NCBI GenBank assembly: GCA_036557185.1
Contig: DATBHZ010000151.1
Span: 1-25,606 of the forward strand
Reading direction: 5' to 3'
DNA from: DATBHZ01 sp036557185
Lineage (GTDB): Bacteria; Actinomycetota; Acidimicrobiia; IMCC26256; JAENVU01
DNA length: 25,606 nucleotides
Both the position numbers and the translations under genes were made by a program. The notes beneath the pieces are model-generated. The model was not told the origin of the DNA. It was given only the letters and a program-made list of their open reading frames with translations, and searched no databases. Below, piece by piece: positions 1 to 6,314 of the stretch (the first letter of the stretch is position 1; every line of letters starts with the position of its first letter).

Positions 1-435
1 GCTCCCTTTCCGGGGCAGGAACCCCTCGAAGCAGAAGCGGTCCGCCGGCAGGCCCGACACCACGAGCGCGGCGAGCACCGCGCTGACGCCCGGCACGACC
101 TCGACATCGAGGCCCGCGTCGAGACATGCGCGGACCAGCCGAGCGCCGGGATCGCTGATGCCCGGCATGCCTGCGTCGCTCGCGTACGCGACGACGCAGC
201 CTTTCTGTATCTCGTCGACGATCTTCTCGGCCTCGCGTGCCTCGTTGCTCGCGTGGACGGACCGCAGCCGGCCCGCTCCGCTCAGCCCCGCGTGGGTGAG
301 CAACGCGCGTGTGCGGCGGGTGTCCTCGCAGGCGACGACGTCCGCGTCCCGCAACGCCTCGACGGCCCGTGGCGTCATGTCGCCGAGGTTGCCGATCGGC
401 GTTCCGACGAGCACCAACCGCCCCGGCGCTGTCAC
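1..435 (-). CDS. rsmI: 16S rRNA (cytidine1402-2'-O)-methyltransferase RsmI, 3' end outside window
   Basis: This is the N-terminal 145 codons of RsmI, the SAM-dependent enzyme that 2'-O-methylates C1402 in the decoding centre of 16S rRNA. The translation shows the tetrapyrrole-methylase-fold signatures in order: VGTPIGNLGD near the N-terminus, CEDTRRTR around residue 36, SDAGMPGISDPG around residue 90 and VVPGVSAV around residue 118. The family is about 270-290 aa, so roughly the second half lies beyond base 1. The chosen start is GTG at 433-435; it overlaps the TGA of the upstream DUF192 gene in a GTGA junction, so translation is probably coupled. It is the last visible gene of a minus-strand operon with a YchF-like protein and a DUF192 protein. 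Identification is by motif recognition. Confidence 0.95.
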   Translation of the reverse strand, partial: MTAPGRLVLVGTPIGNLGDMTPRAVEALRDADVVACEDTRRTRALLTHAGLSGAGRLRSVHASNEAREAEKIVDEIQKGCVVAYASDAGMPGISDPGARLVRACLDAGLDVEVVPGVSAVLAALVVSGLPADRFCFEGFLPRKGS

Positions 436-758
436 TCCCGGACTTCGATGCGGTCGCCGATCTTGAGACCCCAGCGCTCGAACGCGCCGGCTTGTGCCTC
501 GATCACCATCGTCGAGCGCGTGACCAGAGGCGACACGCGCCAGGGCCGCAGGGTGCACGTGCGCAGCACGATCCCGTGACGATCGCAGAAGGCGACGTCG
601 ATCGCGAACCGCATCCCCGCGGTGTGAACGTTCTTGCACGGGCGCAACACCAGGGCACCGTCGAGCCCGTCACGCCCCAGCAGGCCGCGGATGCGACCGA
701 CCACCGAGCGCGGCTCCTCGGCCGCCGCCAGCACGGAGCCGCCCGACATCAACCACAT
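432..758 (-). CDS. DUF192 family protein
   Basis: A 108-aa protein of the DUF192 family. The sequence shows RIRGLLGR near residue 22, the conserved PCKNVHTAGMRFAIDVAF block in the middle, and a C-terminal GDRIEV typical of the family's small beta-rich fold. Many DUF192 proteins are exported, but this one has no signal peptide or lipobox, so it is probably cytoplasmic. Biochemical function of the family is not established. The ATG at 756-758 is taken as the start; an in-frame ATG at 747-749 would shorten it by three residues. It begins 9 bp after the stop of the YchF-like gene and its stop overlaps the GTG of rsmI, so it sits inside a three-gene operon. Confidence 0.85.
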   Translation of the reverse strand: MWLMSGGSVLAAAEEPRSVVGRIRGLLGRDGLDGALVLRPCKNVHTAGMRFAIDVAFCDRHGIVLRTCTLRPWRVSPLVTRSTMVIEAQAGAFERWGLKIGDRIEVRE

Positions 759-767
759 TGCGCCGGC

Positions 768-1790
768 TCAGACGTTGAATCGGATCTCGAGCACATCACC
801 GTCGGCCACCACGTAGTCCTTGCCTTCGACCCGCAGCATTCCGAGCTCCTTGGCCTTCGCCCACGACCCGACCTCGAGCAGCTCGTCCCAGCGGACCACC
901 TCGGCGCGGATGAACCCTCGTTGGAGGTCCGAGTGGATCACACCCGCGCACTCGGGCGCACGAGCGCCGGCACGGAACGTCCACGCACGGCTCTCCTTGT
1001 CCCCCGTCGTCAGGAAGGTCTCGCGGCCGAGCAAGGAGTACGCCGCCCGTGCGAGGCGCGGCAGGACGCTCTCGGCGATGCCCAGATCGGCGAGCAGCTC
1101 GGCGCGCTCGGCCCCGCTCGCGGCAACGACGTCGGGATCCCCCTCGAGCTCGAGGCACACGGCAAGGGCCTCGTCGCCGACACGCTTCGCCTCGGTGTCG
1201 GCCGCGTCGAGCTGGTCGACCCCGATGTTGACGACGGTGAGCGTGGGCTTGTTCGTGAGGAGGAACACGGGCGCGAGCAGCTCACGTTCGGAGCTGCTCA
1301 GGTCCGACCGGTAGACGGGTGTGCCGTCTTCCAGCACGGCCATGGCGCGCTCGAGCGCAGCGATCTCGGGCGCGATGGACTTGTCGCCCTTCACCGCGCG
1401 GCGCTGCTTGGCGAGGCGTTGCTCGACCGACGCGAGGTCGGCGAGGACGAGCTCGTACTCGAGCGTCTCGAGCTCTGCGGTCGGGTCCGCGCCGTCGGTC
1501 GCGCTGAGCACGTAGAGCACGGCATCGCAGTCGCGCAGCGAGCCCAACAGACGGCTGCCGACACCCTTCCCCGGCTCGTCGGACAGCCCGGGGATGTAGG
1601 CGATCTCGAACGTCGCCCGCACCGTCTTGCGCGACTCCGACATCTCGGCGAGGCGGTCGAGCCGCTCGTCAGGGAGCTGCACGACCCCGACCATCCGGTC
1701 GGTGGCGGTCGACGCGTCCTGGCCGGTGAGCGCTGCGAACAGGCGGGCGTGCCCCGATCCGGACATCCCGACCAACCCGAGGTGCTCCAT
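768..1790 (-). CDS. YchF/Obg-family protein with degenerate nucleotide-binding motifs
   Basis: A 340-aa homologue of the universal P-loop ATPase YchF (about 363 aa). The C-terminal TGS/DUF933 part is well conserved: TTGDKESRAWTF, AGVIHSDLQRGFIRAEV and GKDYVVADGDVLEIRFNV match YchF closely. The N-terminal G domain is aberrant. The P-loop reads GMSGSGHA where YchF has GLPNVGKS, losing the Walker A Lys and Ser. The G3 segment is AYIPG instead of VDIAG, losing the Asp. The NKPTLTVVN segment, equivalent to the adenine-contacting region, is kept. It therefore looks like a pseudo-nucleotidase paralogue that may keep ribosome or partner contacts; that role is inference. The start is ATG 1788-1790, where homology begins; the open frame upstream is not YchF-like. 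First gene of the operon with DUF192 and rsmI. Confidence 0.9.
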   Translation of the reverse strand: MEHLGLVGMSGSGHARLFAALTGQDASTATDRMVGVVQLPDERLDRLAEMSESRKTVRATFEIAYIPGLSDEPGKGVGSRLLGSLRDCDAVLYVLSATDGADPTAELETLEYELVLADLASVEQRLAKQRRAVKGDKSIAPEIAALERAMAVLEDGTPVYRSDLSSSERELLAPVFLLTNKPTLTVVNIGVDQLDAADTEAKRVGDEALAVCLELEGDPDVVAASGAERAELLADLGIAESVLPRLARAAYSLLGRETFLTTGDKESRAWTFRAGARAPECAGVIHSDLQRGFIRAEVVRWDELLEVGSWAKAKELGMLRVEGKDYVVADGDVLEIRFNV

Positions 1791-1878
1791 CGCCGTCAGG
1801 CTTCCACAATCGGGGCCCGCACCAGAACGGCGGGCGGCGGGCGGGTAGCCTGCCTGCTTCCCCAGGCAGGAGCAGCAC
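1791..1878. promoter_or_regulatory. Divergent intergenic region between the YchF-like operon and the small basic protein gene
   Basis: This 88-bp gap must hold the start signals for both the minus-strand YchF-like operon and the plus-strand 28-aa gene. An AGGAG Shine-Dalgarno at 1868-1872 lies 6 bp before the GTG at 1879. I see no clear -35/-10 pair on either strand, so promoter positions are not assigned. Confidence 0.4.
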
Positions 1879-1965
1879 GTGAGCAAGAAGACGAAGAAGC
1901 GCAAGCTCCGGGCTCGCCGCAAGAAGGCGAACCACGGCAAGCGGCCCAACGTCGGCCGCCGCTGA
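1879..1965 (+). CDS. Small basic protein, probable ribosomal protein bL37-like (28 aa)
   Basis: A 28-codon frame GTG...TGA encodes a very basic peptide (more than half Lys or Arg) that ends KANHGKRPNVGRR. The ANHGKRPN core is what I recall as the hallmark of the small actinobacterial large-subunit protein bL37, first seen in mycobacterial ribosome structures. The mycobacterial protein is about 24 aa, so this version has a slightly longer basic N-terminus and a VGRR tail. Support for a real gene: an AGGAG site 6 bp upstream, a conserved motif that would not arise by chance, and a stop placed exactly against the stop of the convergent gene (1965/1966). It is easily missed because of its size. 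The bL37 assignment comes from memory of the motif, not an alignment. Confidence 0.75.
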   Translation: MSKKTKKRKLRARRKKANHGKRPNVGRR

Positions 1966-2385
1966 TCAGCTCACGGCTCGCCGGCTCCCCCAGTCCGCCA
2001 GGAGCAAGCCGCCCGCCACGATCGGGACCAGCGCGAGGCTCGCGATCATCGAGACCTGATCGCCCGTCGAGAAGGGCCCCAGGTGCCGCGCGTGGTACAC
2101 GACGTGCAGGACGCCCTGCACCAGCCACGCCACCAGGACCCACCGTGTCAGCACCACCGACAGGGTCACGGCCGCAGCGATCGTGACGATCGCCATCGCC
2201 AGGTACAGCGAGCCCACGTCGCGGACGAGGTGCTCGTTGTACGGACCGACCTGCGCGACCCAGACGTGGCCGAGACCCGGGAAGTCGTCGTAGAACGAGC
2301 GCGGGGTGAACGCTCCCCAGATCCCGATGACGATCGCCGGGATCCCGAGCAGCACCAGCCCGATGCGCGTGAGCGACCTAACCAC
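1966..2385 (-). CDS. Small integral membrane protein of unknown function
   Basis: A 139-aa protein with about four hydrophobic segments: LTRIGLVLLGIPAIVIGIWGAF at the N-terminus, LYLAMAIVTIAAAVTLSVVL, WVLVAWLVQGVLHVVYH, and IASLALVPIVAGGLLLA at the C-terminus. Between the first two lies a soluble loop containing FYDDFPGLGHVWV and GPYNEHLVRD, a pattern I associate with uncharacterised actinobacterial membrane proteins. The GTG at 2383-2385 is chosen as start because it precedes the first membrane segment directly and overlaps the stop of the epimerase-like gene by 8 bp, implying translational coupling. Longer upstream starts would add a basic, low-quality stretch. It is the third gene of the Rrf2-led operon. 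No function is proposed. Confidence 0.75.
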   Translation of the reverse strand: MVRSLTRIGLVLLGIPAIVIGIWGAFTPRSFYDDFPGLGHVWVAQVGPYNEHLVRDVGSLYLAMAIVTIAAAVTLSVVLTRWVLVAWLVQGVLHVVYHARHLGPFSTGDQVSMIASLALVPIVAGGLLLADWGSRRAVS

Positions 2386-3307
2386 GAGCCGACTCCGCCG
2401 CTCGACGCGTTGTAGCGACCTCGGCCCAGCCCTCGCGTGCACTCGGGTACGCGGGTTTCCAACCGGTCGTCGCGCGCAGCTTGCGGTTGCTCACGCGCTG
2501 CGAGGTGCCGAGCGCCCGAGCCGCAGCCCCGGGAACGAGCGCCGGGACGGGATGCAGCCTCCCGGTGCCCATCGCCTCCGCGAACACGTCGAGGTACGCG
2601 CGCTTCGTCAGCGGCTCGTCGTCGACCACGTTGAAGATCCCGGAGGGTGCGCCCACCGCAGCGACGACCGCTGTGCCCGCGTCGTCGGCGTGGATCGTGC
2701 TGATGTACTGCGACCCGCGGCCGAGCACGGTGCTGCTGCGGATGTGCGCAAGCTTCAGGGCTTCGTCGGTCCCCCGGTTGCCACGACCTCCGTAGAACGA
2801 TCCGAATCGCAGGACGACCGCGCGAACGTCGGGGCCCCCGAGCGCCAGCGCGAGGTCCTCGCCCTCCTTGGTCGGCGCGAGCATCCCGAGGTTCGACTGG
2901 AGTGGCGCATCCTCGTCGAGCCAGCGGTCGCCCCCGTCGGCGTACATGAACGTGATCGACTCCTTGACGAACGCCGTGACGCCGTGCGTGCGCGCCGCTT
3001 CGACGAGCGCGCGCGTCGCATCCGTGCGGAGCTTGTTGTGCATGCTCCAGGCCGACGGTCGGACCATCTGGCCGAGCGCCGGCACGTGCGTCGCGAGGTG
3101 TGCAATCCCTTCGCAGCCCTCGACAGCTTCGACGACGGCGCGCGTGTCGAACAGGTCGACGGACACAGGCTCCGCGCCGGAGGCGCGCAGCTCCTCCGCG
3201 GCCTCGGGCCTGCGGGCGACGGCCCGGACCTCGTGCCCGGCCTCGACCAGGCCCCGGACGGCCGGACGGCCGACGACCCCGGTAGCTCCTGTCACGAACA
3301 GCTTCAT
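2378..3307 (-). CDS. NAD(P)-binding epimerase/dehydratase-like protein (atypical SDR)
   Basis: A 309-aa extended/atypical short-chain dehydrogenase. The dinucleotide-binding motif GATGVVG occupies residues 7-13, after the first strand KLFVT, and a basic AVARR at residues 29-33 suggests NADP preference. Later landmarks are HLATH (70-74), IHADDAG and FNVVDDEPLT, as in NAD-dependent epimerases. The position of the catalytic YxxxK reads LAPTK (residues 143-147): the Lys is present but the Tyr is replaced by Leu, so normal SDR catalysis is doubtful. The ATG at 3305-3307 overlaps the TGA of the upstream Rrf2 gene (ATGA), and its own stop overlaps the next gene. It is therefore the middle gene of a coupled operon under an Rrf2 regulator; a redox or NADPH-sensing role is a possible inference. 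Confidence 0.85.
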   Translation of the reverse strand: MKLFVTGATGVVGRPAVRGLVEAGHEVRAVARRPEAAEELRASGAEPVSVDLFDTRAVVEAVEGCEGIAHLATHVPALGQMVRPSAWSMHNKLRTDATRALVEAARTHGVTAFVKESITFMYADGGDRWLDEDAPLQSNLGMLAPTKEGEDLALALGGPDVRAVVLRFGSFYGGRGNRGTDEALKLAHIRSSTVLGRGSQYISTIHADDAGTAVVAAVGAPSGIFNVVDDEPLTKRAYLDVFAEAMGTGRLHPVPALVPGAAARALGTSQRVSNRKLRATTGWKPAYPSAREGWAEVATTRRAAESARG

Positions 3308-3792
3308 CGAACGACCTCCTCCAGCCAGCGCGCACCGCGCCGGAGCGCGAGCGGCGACGCGTCGCGGATCACAGCGTCCGCCAGGTCGGCGATCGCAACG
3401 CGAGCGAGCTGCTCCCGCCACGCGGCGTCGGCCTGGTCCATGACGCGATGGATCGCGCAGGGCACCCGGTACTCGCGCGCTGCAACGGCAGCCGGCCCGC
3501 GGCGCCGGATCTCGTGGCAGCGGAACGCGGGCTCGTCACCGTCGATCGCCTCGACGACGTCGAGCATCGTGATCTCCGCGGCGGGTCGCGCGAGCCGGTA
3601 GCCCCCACGCGGCCCCTGCACCGACTCGAGCAGGCCCGCGCGGCTCATGGCCTGCAGGTGCTTGGCCAGGTAGGCAGCGGGCACTCCGTGGTACTCGGCG
3701 AGCCTCCCGGTCGGGAGCGCAGTTCCCGGCGGCAACACCGAGAGCAGCACGGCGCAGTGAGCACCCCACTCGACGCCGTCCGAGATCCTCAT
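3304..3792 (-). CDS. Rrf2 family transcriptional regulator
   Basis: A 162-aa Rrf2-type winged-helix regulator. Typical signatures are GRLAEYHGVPAAYLAKHLQ (recognition region, residues 29-47), LQAMSRAGLLESVQGPRGGYRLARP (wing) and ITMLDVVEAIDG. Family members sense Fe-S clusters, NO, redox or cysteine status. Here the three-Cys cluster-binding loop of IscR/NsrR is not present; only C92 and C112, 19 residues apart, occupy that region, with a third Cys at position 13. It may therefore use a thiol switch or a different ligand. It heads the operon with the epimerase-like and membrane proteins and is probably autoregulated through the palindrome in its promoter. The ATG at 3790-3792 lies 7 nt from a good -10, consistent with a leaderless mRNA. 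Confidence 0.92.
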   Translation of the reverse strand: MRISDGVEWGAHCAVLLSVLPPGTALPTGRLAEYHGVPAAYLAKHLQAMSRAGLLESVQGPRGGYRLARPAAEITMLDVVEAIDGDEPAFRCHEIRRRGPAAVAAREYRVPCAIHRVMDQADAAWREQLARVAIADLADAVIRDASPLALRRGARWLEEVVR

Positions 3793-3829
3793 AATCCGGA
3801 TGTTAGATATCCGGATATCCGTAGGTCAA
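3793..3829 (-). promoter_or_regulatory. Promoter with embedded palindromic operator for the Rrf2 operon
   Basis: Reading the minus strand, TTGACC (3824-3829) and TAACAT (3800-3805) form a -35/-10 pair with an 18-bp spacer. The ATG of the Rrf2 gene follows the -10 by 7 nt, so transcription should start at or next to the start codon. The spacer holds a perfect 14-bp palindrome GATATCCGGATATC (3806-3819), and the ATCCGGAT core occurs again at 3794-3801 over the start site. This is the expected layout for repression by the encoded Rrf2 dimer. The sequence elements are direct observations; binding is inferred. Confidence 0.75.
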
Positions 3830-3851
3830 CCCGGCGGTTCTGCCGGGAGCC

Positions 3852-4439
3852 TCAGCCTGTGTGCTGCGCGATGCGCTTGCGCGAACGCGTGTCCACGTCG
3901 ACGCTCTCGAGGCTGCCCACGAAGCGCGCCAACGCCGGCCATCCACTCCAGAACATGACGGTCATGCGGACGACAGGGTCGTCGAACACCCAGATCCGGA
4001 GCACGAGCGGCGCGGCCGCCCAGGACCGTCGCATCCCCGAGCTGCGACGCATCCGGCGGACACGCAGCGCGGACACGTCGTCGAGACGGAACGGGCCGTG
4101 CCAGCCGAGCAGGCCCCGCCGCCGGATCGTCCTGCCGTCGACGACGACGCAGAGGCGGAGCGTCGCAAGCAGCGCGACAGCAGGCACCGCGAAGAGCACG
4201 AGGCCCGTGCCGATCAGCGCGGCTCCCGCCACCGCGAGCGTGAGGAAGCCGGCGCCCGTGATGGGGAATGCCACGTGTGGCCGCACCACGAGCGAGGGCG
4301 CGCGCCGATGCCGTGCCTCGTCGTCGCCTTGTCGCGCACGGCCCGGCCTCGTAGGACGCGGGTGCCCGCCTTCGCCTGCGTGGCCTGCTTCGACGTGGAG
4401 GGCAACGGCAGGTAGCCCTTGCTCCGCCATCGAACCCAT
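3852..4439 (-). CDS. Hypothetical membrane protein, possible PH-like domain
   Basis: A 195-aa frame with a proline/arginine-rich N-terminus, two adjacent hydrophobic segments (about residues 56-92, including AGFLTLAVAGAALIGTGLVL) and a C-terminal soluble part with RLCVVVDGRTIRRRGLLG, then FRLDDVSALRV. The strand pattern after a membrane hairpin resembles bacterial PH-like (bPH) proteins, which is a weak analogy. The start is uncertain: ATG 4437-4439 or 4428-4430 lack a clear ribosome site, and a GTG at 4287-4289 would begin just before the first membrane segment and remove the disordered N-terminus. It begins 37 bp after the epoxide-hydrolase-like gene on the same strand and may be co-transcribed with it. 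Function unknown. Confidence 0.55.
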   Translation of the reverse strand: MGSMAEQGLPAVALHVEAGHAGEGGHPRPTRPGRARQGDDEARHRRAPSLVVRPHVAFPITGAGFLTLAVAGAALIGTGLVLFAVPAVALLATLRLCVVVDGRTIRRRGLLGWHGPFRLDDVSALRVRRMRRSSGMRRSWAAAPLVLRIWVFDDPVVRMTVMFWSGWPALARFVGSLESVDVDTRSRKRIAQHTG

Positions 4440-4476
4440 TGTGCGAAGGCTGACTCAGGGTTGCAAGGATTCCGGC

Positions 4477-5376
4477 TCAATCCCAGGGATCGAGTTGCGC
4501 GAGATAGCCGAGGATCGCCCGGTTTGTCTCCTTCGGTTTCTCTTGCTGGGTCCAGTGCCCGCAGTCGGCGACGAGCGCGCGCTCGAGGTTTGGGACACGC
4601 TCCTCCATGCCCGCGCTCATCGCGGGGGTGAGTACGGGATCACCCTCCGCGGAGATCATCAAGCACGGCACGTCGATCGTGCGATCCGCGACATCGGCGC
4701 CCTGGTGCCACGACGCGTCGAGGTTCCGGTAGTAGTCAAGAGGGGGTGTCAGGGCACCGGACGGCCGGAACGCCTCCTCGTAGACCGCCAGCACCTCGTC
4801 GGTGAACACCTCGTCGTGCACCGTCGCCGGACCGCCGAAGATCATGCGCAGGAAGTCGCGGGCTCCTCCGCCCCACGAGAAGACCCACTCGGCGACGCCC
4901 GGGTCCTGGAACTGGACCATGTAGGGAGGCTGGTCCGGGAATGCCTTGCGCAGGAGCTCGATGGGCGGGATCTGGGATCGCGGCAGGTCAGGCGTGTTCA
5001 CGCCGATCACGCCTGCGGTCCGCTGCGGGTACCGGCGCGCGAACTGCCAGACGAGCAAGCCACCCCAGTCGTGCCCGACCATCACCGCCCGATCGTGACC
5101 GAGCGCCGCGATCACCTCTGCGAGGCAGGAGTTGACGTATCGCATGTCGTATGCGAGGTCCGGCTTGTCGGAGCGCCCGTACCCGGGAAGGTCGACGGCG
5201 ACCGCGCGGAAGCCGGCGTCGGCGATGGGTCCGAGCTGGTGGCGCCACGAGTACCAGATCTCGGGGAAGCCGTGGCAGAGCAGGACCAGAGGGCCGTGCC
5301 CCTGCTCGACGGCGTAGATGCGTGCGCCGCGTGCCACTAGGTAGCGGTCCGAGGCTCCGGCGGGAAGCGTGCTCAT
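4477..5376 (-). CDS. Alpha/beta hydrolase, epoxide hydrolase type
   Basis: A 299-aa cytoplasmic alpha/beta hydrolase with the full epoxide-hydrolase pattern. HGFPE (35-39) supplies the oxyanion turn; the nucleophile elbow is VGHDWGG with Asp103 rather than Ser; the acid is Asp246 (EGDPVL); the base is His274 (CGHWTQQEKP). Two candidate lid tyrosines that polarise the epoxide are Tyr152 (PPYMVQFQ) and Tyr215/216 (LDYYRN). The reaction would be hydrolysis of an epoxide to a vicinal diol; the natural substrate cannot be read from sequence, and haloalkane dehalogenase is a less likely alternative because the HGFPE/YYRN features favour epoxide hydrolases. The start ATG 5374-5376 lies 6 nt behind a TAGGTT -10 (5383-5388), suggesting a leaderless mRNA. 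It is divergent from the crotonase-family gene. Confidence 0.92.
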   Translation of the reverse strand: MSTLPAGASDRYLVARGARIYAVEQGHGPLVLLCHGFPEIWYSWRHQLGPIADAGFRAVAVDLPGYGRSDKPDLAYDMRYVNSCLAEVIAALGHDRAVMVGHDWGGLLVWQFARRYPQRTAGVIGVNTPDLPRSQIPPIELLRKAFPDQPPYMVQFQDPGVAEWVFSWGGGARDFLRMIFGGPATVHDEVFTDEVLAVYEEAFRPSGALTPPLDYYRNLDASWHQGADVADRTIDVPCLMISAEGDPVLTPAMSAGMEERVPNLERALVADCGHWTQQEKPKETNRAILGYLAQLDPWD

Positions 5377-5452
5377 GCGCGCAACCTATCGGCGGCCCGT
5401 ACCCGCGGACCATCCTTGCGGCGCGTGCGCCTCGCACGCCTACGATCGCCGC
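5377..5452. promoter_or_regulatory. Divergent pair of leaderless-type promoters
   Basis: This 76-bp gap separates two divergent genes. On the minus strand TAGGTT (5383-5388) stands 6 nt before the hydrolase ATG. On the plus strand TACGAT (5441-5446) stands 6 nt before the GTG at 5453, with a possible TTGCGG -35 at 5416-5421. Neither gene has room for a Shine-Dalgarno after its -10, so both transcripts are predicted to begin at the start codon. Confidence 0.6.
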
Positions 5453-6226
5453 GTGGAAGACCTGGTGCTCATCGCACGCACGGACCGCGTCTGCACGATC
5501 ACGCTGAACCGTCCAGAGGCCCGCAACGCGTTGAACGTTGCGCTGCAGCGAGCAGCCGGAGCAGCGCTGACCGATGCCGACGACGACCCCGACATCGACG
5601 TCGTCATCCTGACGGGCGCCGACCCGGCATTCTGCGCAGGGCTCGACCTGCGCGAGCTCGGCAGCGACGCCGGCAACCTCGTCGGCGGCGCGGACGACGC
5701 GGCACAGAGCCCGTTCGCCGCTCTCTGGCAGATGACCAAGCCGGTCATCGGAGCGGTCAACGGGCCGTGCGTCACCGGTGGGTTCGAGCTCGCGCTGGCG
5801 TGCGACTTCCTCGTCGCATCCGACCGGGCGACCTTCGGCGACACGCATGCGCGTGTCGGTGTCATGCCCGCAGGCGGCATGAGCATCCTCCTGCAGCAGG
5901 CGATCGGCGTGCGCAGGGCGAAGGAGCTCAGCCTCACCGGCAACTTCCTGCCGGCAGCCGACGCGCTCGCGTGCGGGCTGGTGAACCGCGTTGTGCCGCA
6001 CGACACACTGCTCGACGTCGCGACGGCGTTGGCGCTCGACATCGCCGGGAACGACCAGCGGGCGGTGCGCAATCACAAGAAGCTCCTCGACGCGAACTCG
6101 AGATCGACGGTCGCGGAAGGCATCGAACGGGAGCAGGAGTACTTCCGGGCGTGGCGCATCGACCCGGCCGAGATCGAACGACGGCGCAGCAGCGTGGTCG
6201 AGAGGGGTCGCGCGCAGCAGGCGTGA
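5453..6226 (+). CDS. Enoyl-CoA hydratase/isomerase (crotonase) family protein
   Basis: A 257-aa crotonase-fold protein. Conserved parts are ITLNRPEARNALN (16-28), the first oxyanion segment PAFCAGLDL (58-66) and the second GPCVTGGFELALACD (104-118). Glu112 aligns with the first catalytic Glu (Glu144 of rat hydratase). The second catalytic Glu (Glu164) is replaced: the segment reads FGDTHARVG, giving His132. Such proteins are usually annotated as enoyl-CoA hydratase, but the classical two-Glu hydration is not assured; isomerase, hydrolase or other acyl-CoA chemistry is possible. Start GTG 5453 agrees with the family N-terminus (VEDLVLIARTDRV) and follows a TACGAT -10 by 6 nt. It probably acts on acyl-CoA intermediates, fitting the acyl-CoA synthetase further downstream. 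Confidence 0.9.
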   Translation: MEDLVLIARTDRVCTITLNRPEARNALNVALQRAAGAALTDADDDPDIDVVILTGADPAFCAGLDLRELGSDAGNLVGGADDAAQSPFAALWQMTKPVIGAVNGPCVTGGFELALACDFLVASDRATFGDTHARVGVMPAGGMSILLQQAIGVRRAKELSLTGNFLPAADALACGLVNRVVPHDTLLDVATALALDIAGNDQRAVRNHKKLLDANSRSTVAEGIEREQEYFRAWRIDPAEIERRRSSVVERGRAQQA

Positions 6227-6302
6227 GCGCAACGCTTGCTGAACTTTCGCGAAGACTCGCGACCGGCGCTGCTCGCCTGCGCAACGGCTCTCGGGCGGCC
6301 CG

Positions 6303-6314
6303 TACTGTTGCCTC
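6303..6314 (+). promoter_or_regulatory. Leaderless-type -10 box before the molybdopterin oxidoreductase gene
   Basis: TACTGT at 6303-6308 lies 6 nt upstream of the ATG at 6315, leaving no room for a ribosome-binding site. I see no convincing -35. Confidence 0.5.

Noticed and set aside
309..2186. A 1.9-kb plus-strand open frame across the rsmI, DUF192 and YchF-like genes
   Set aside because: It is rich in Arg, Ala and Pro with no motif, and lies antisense to three well-identified genes. It is a GC-rich shadow.
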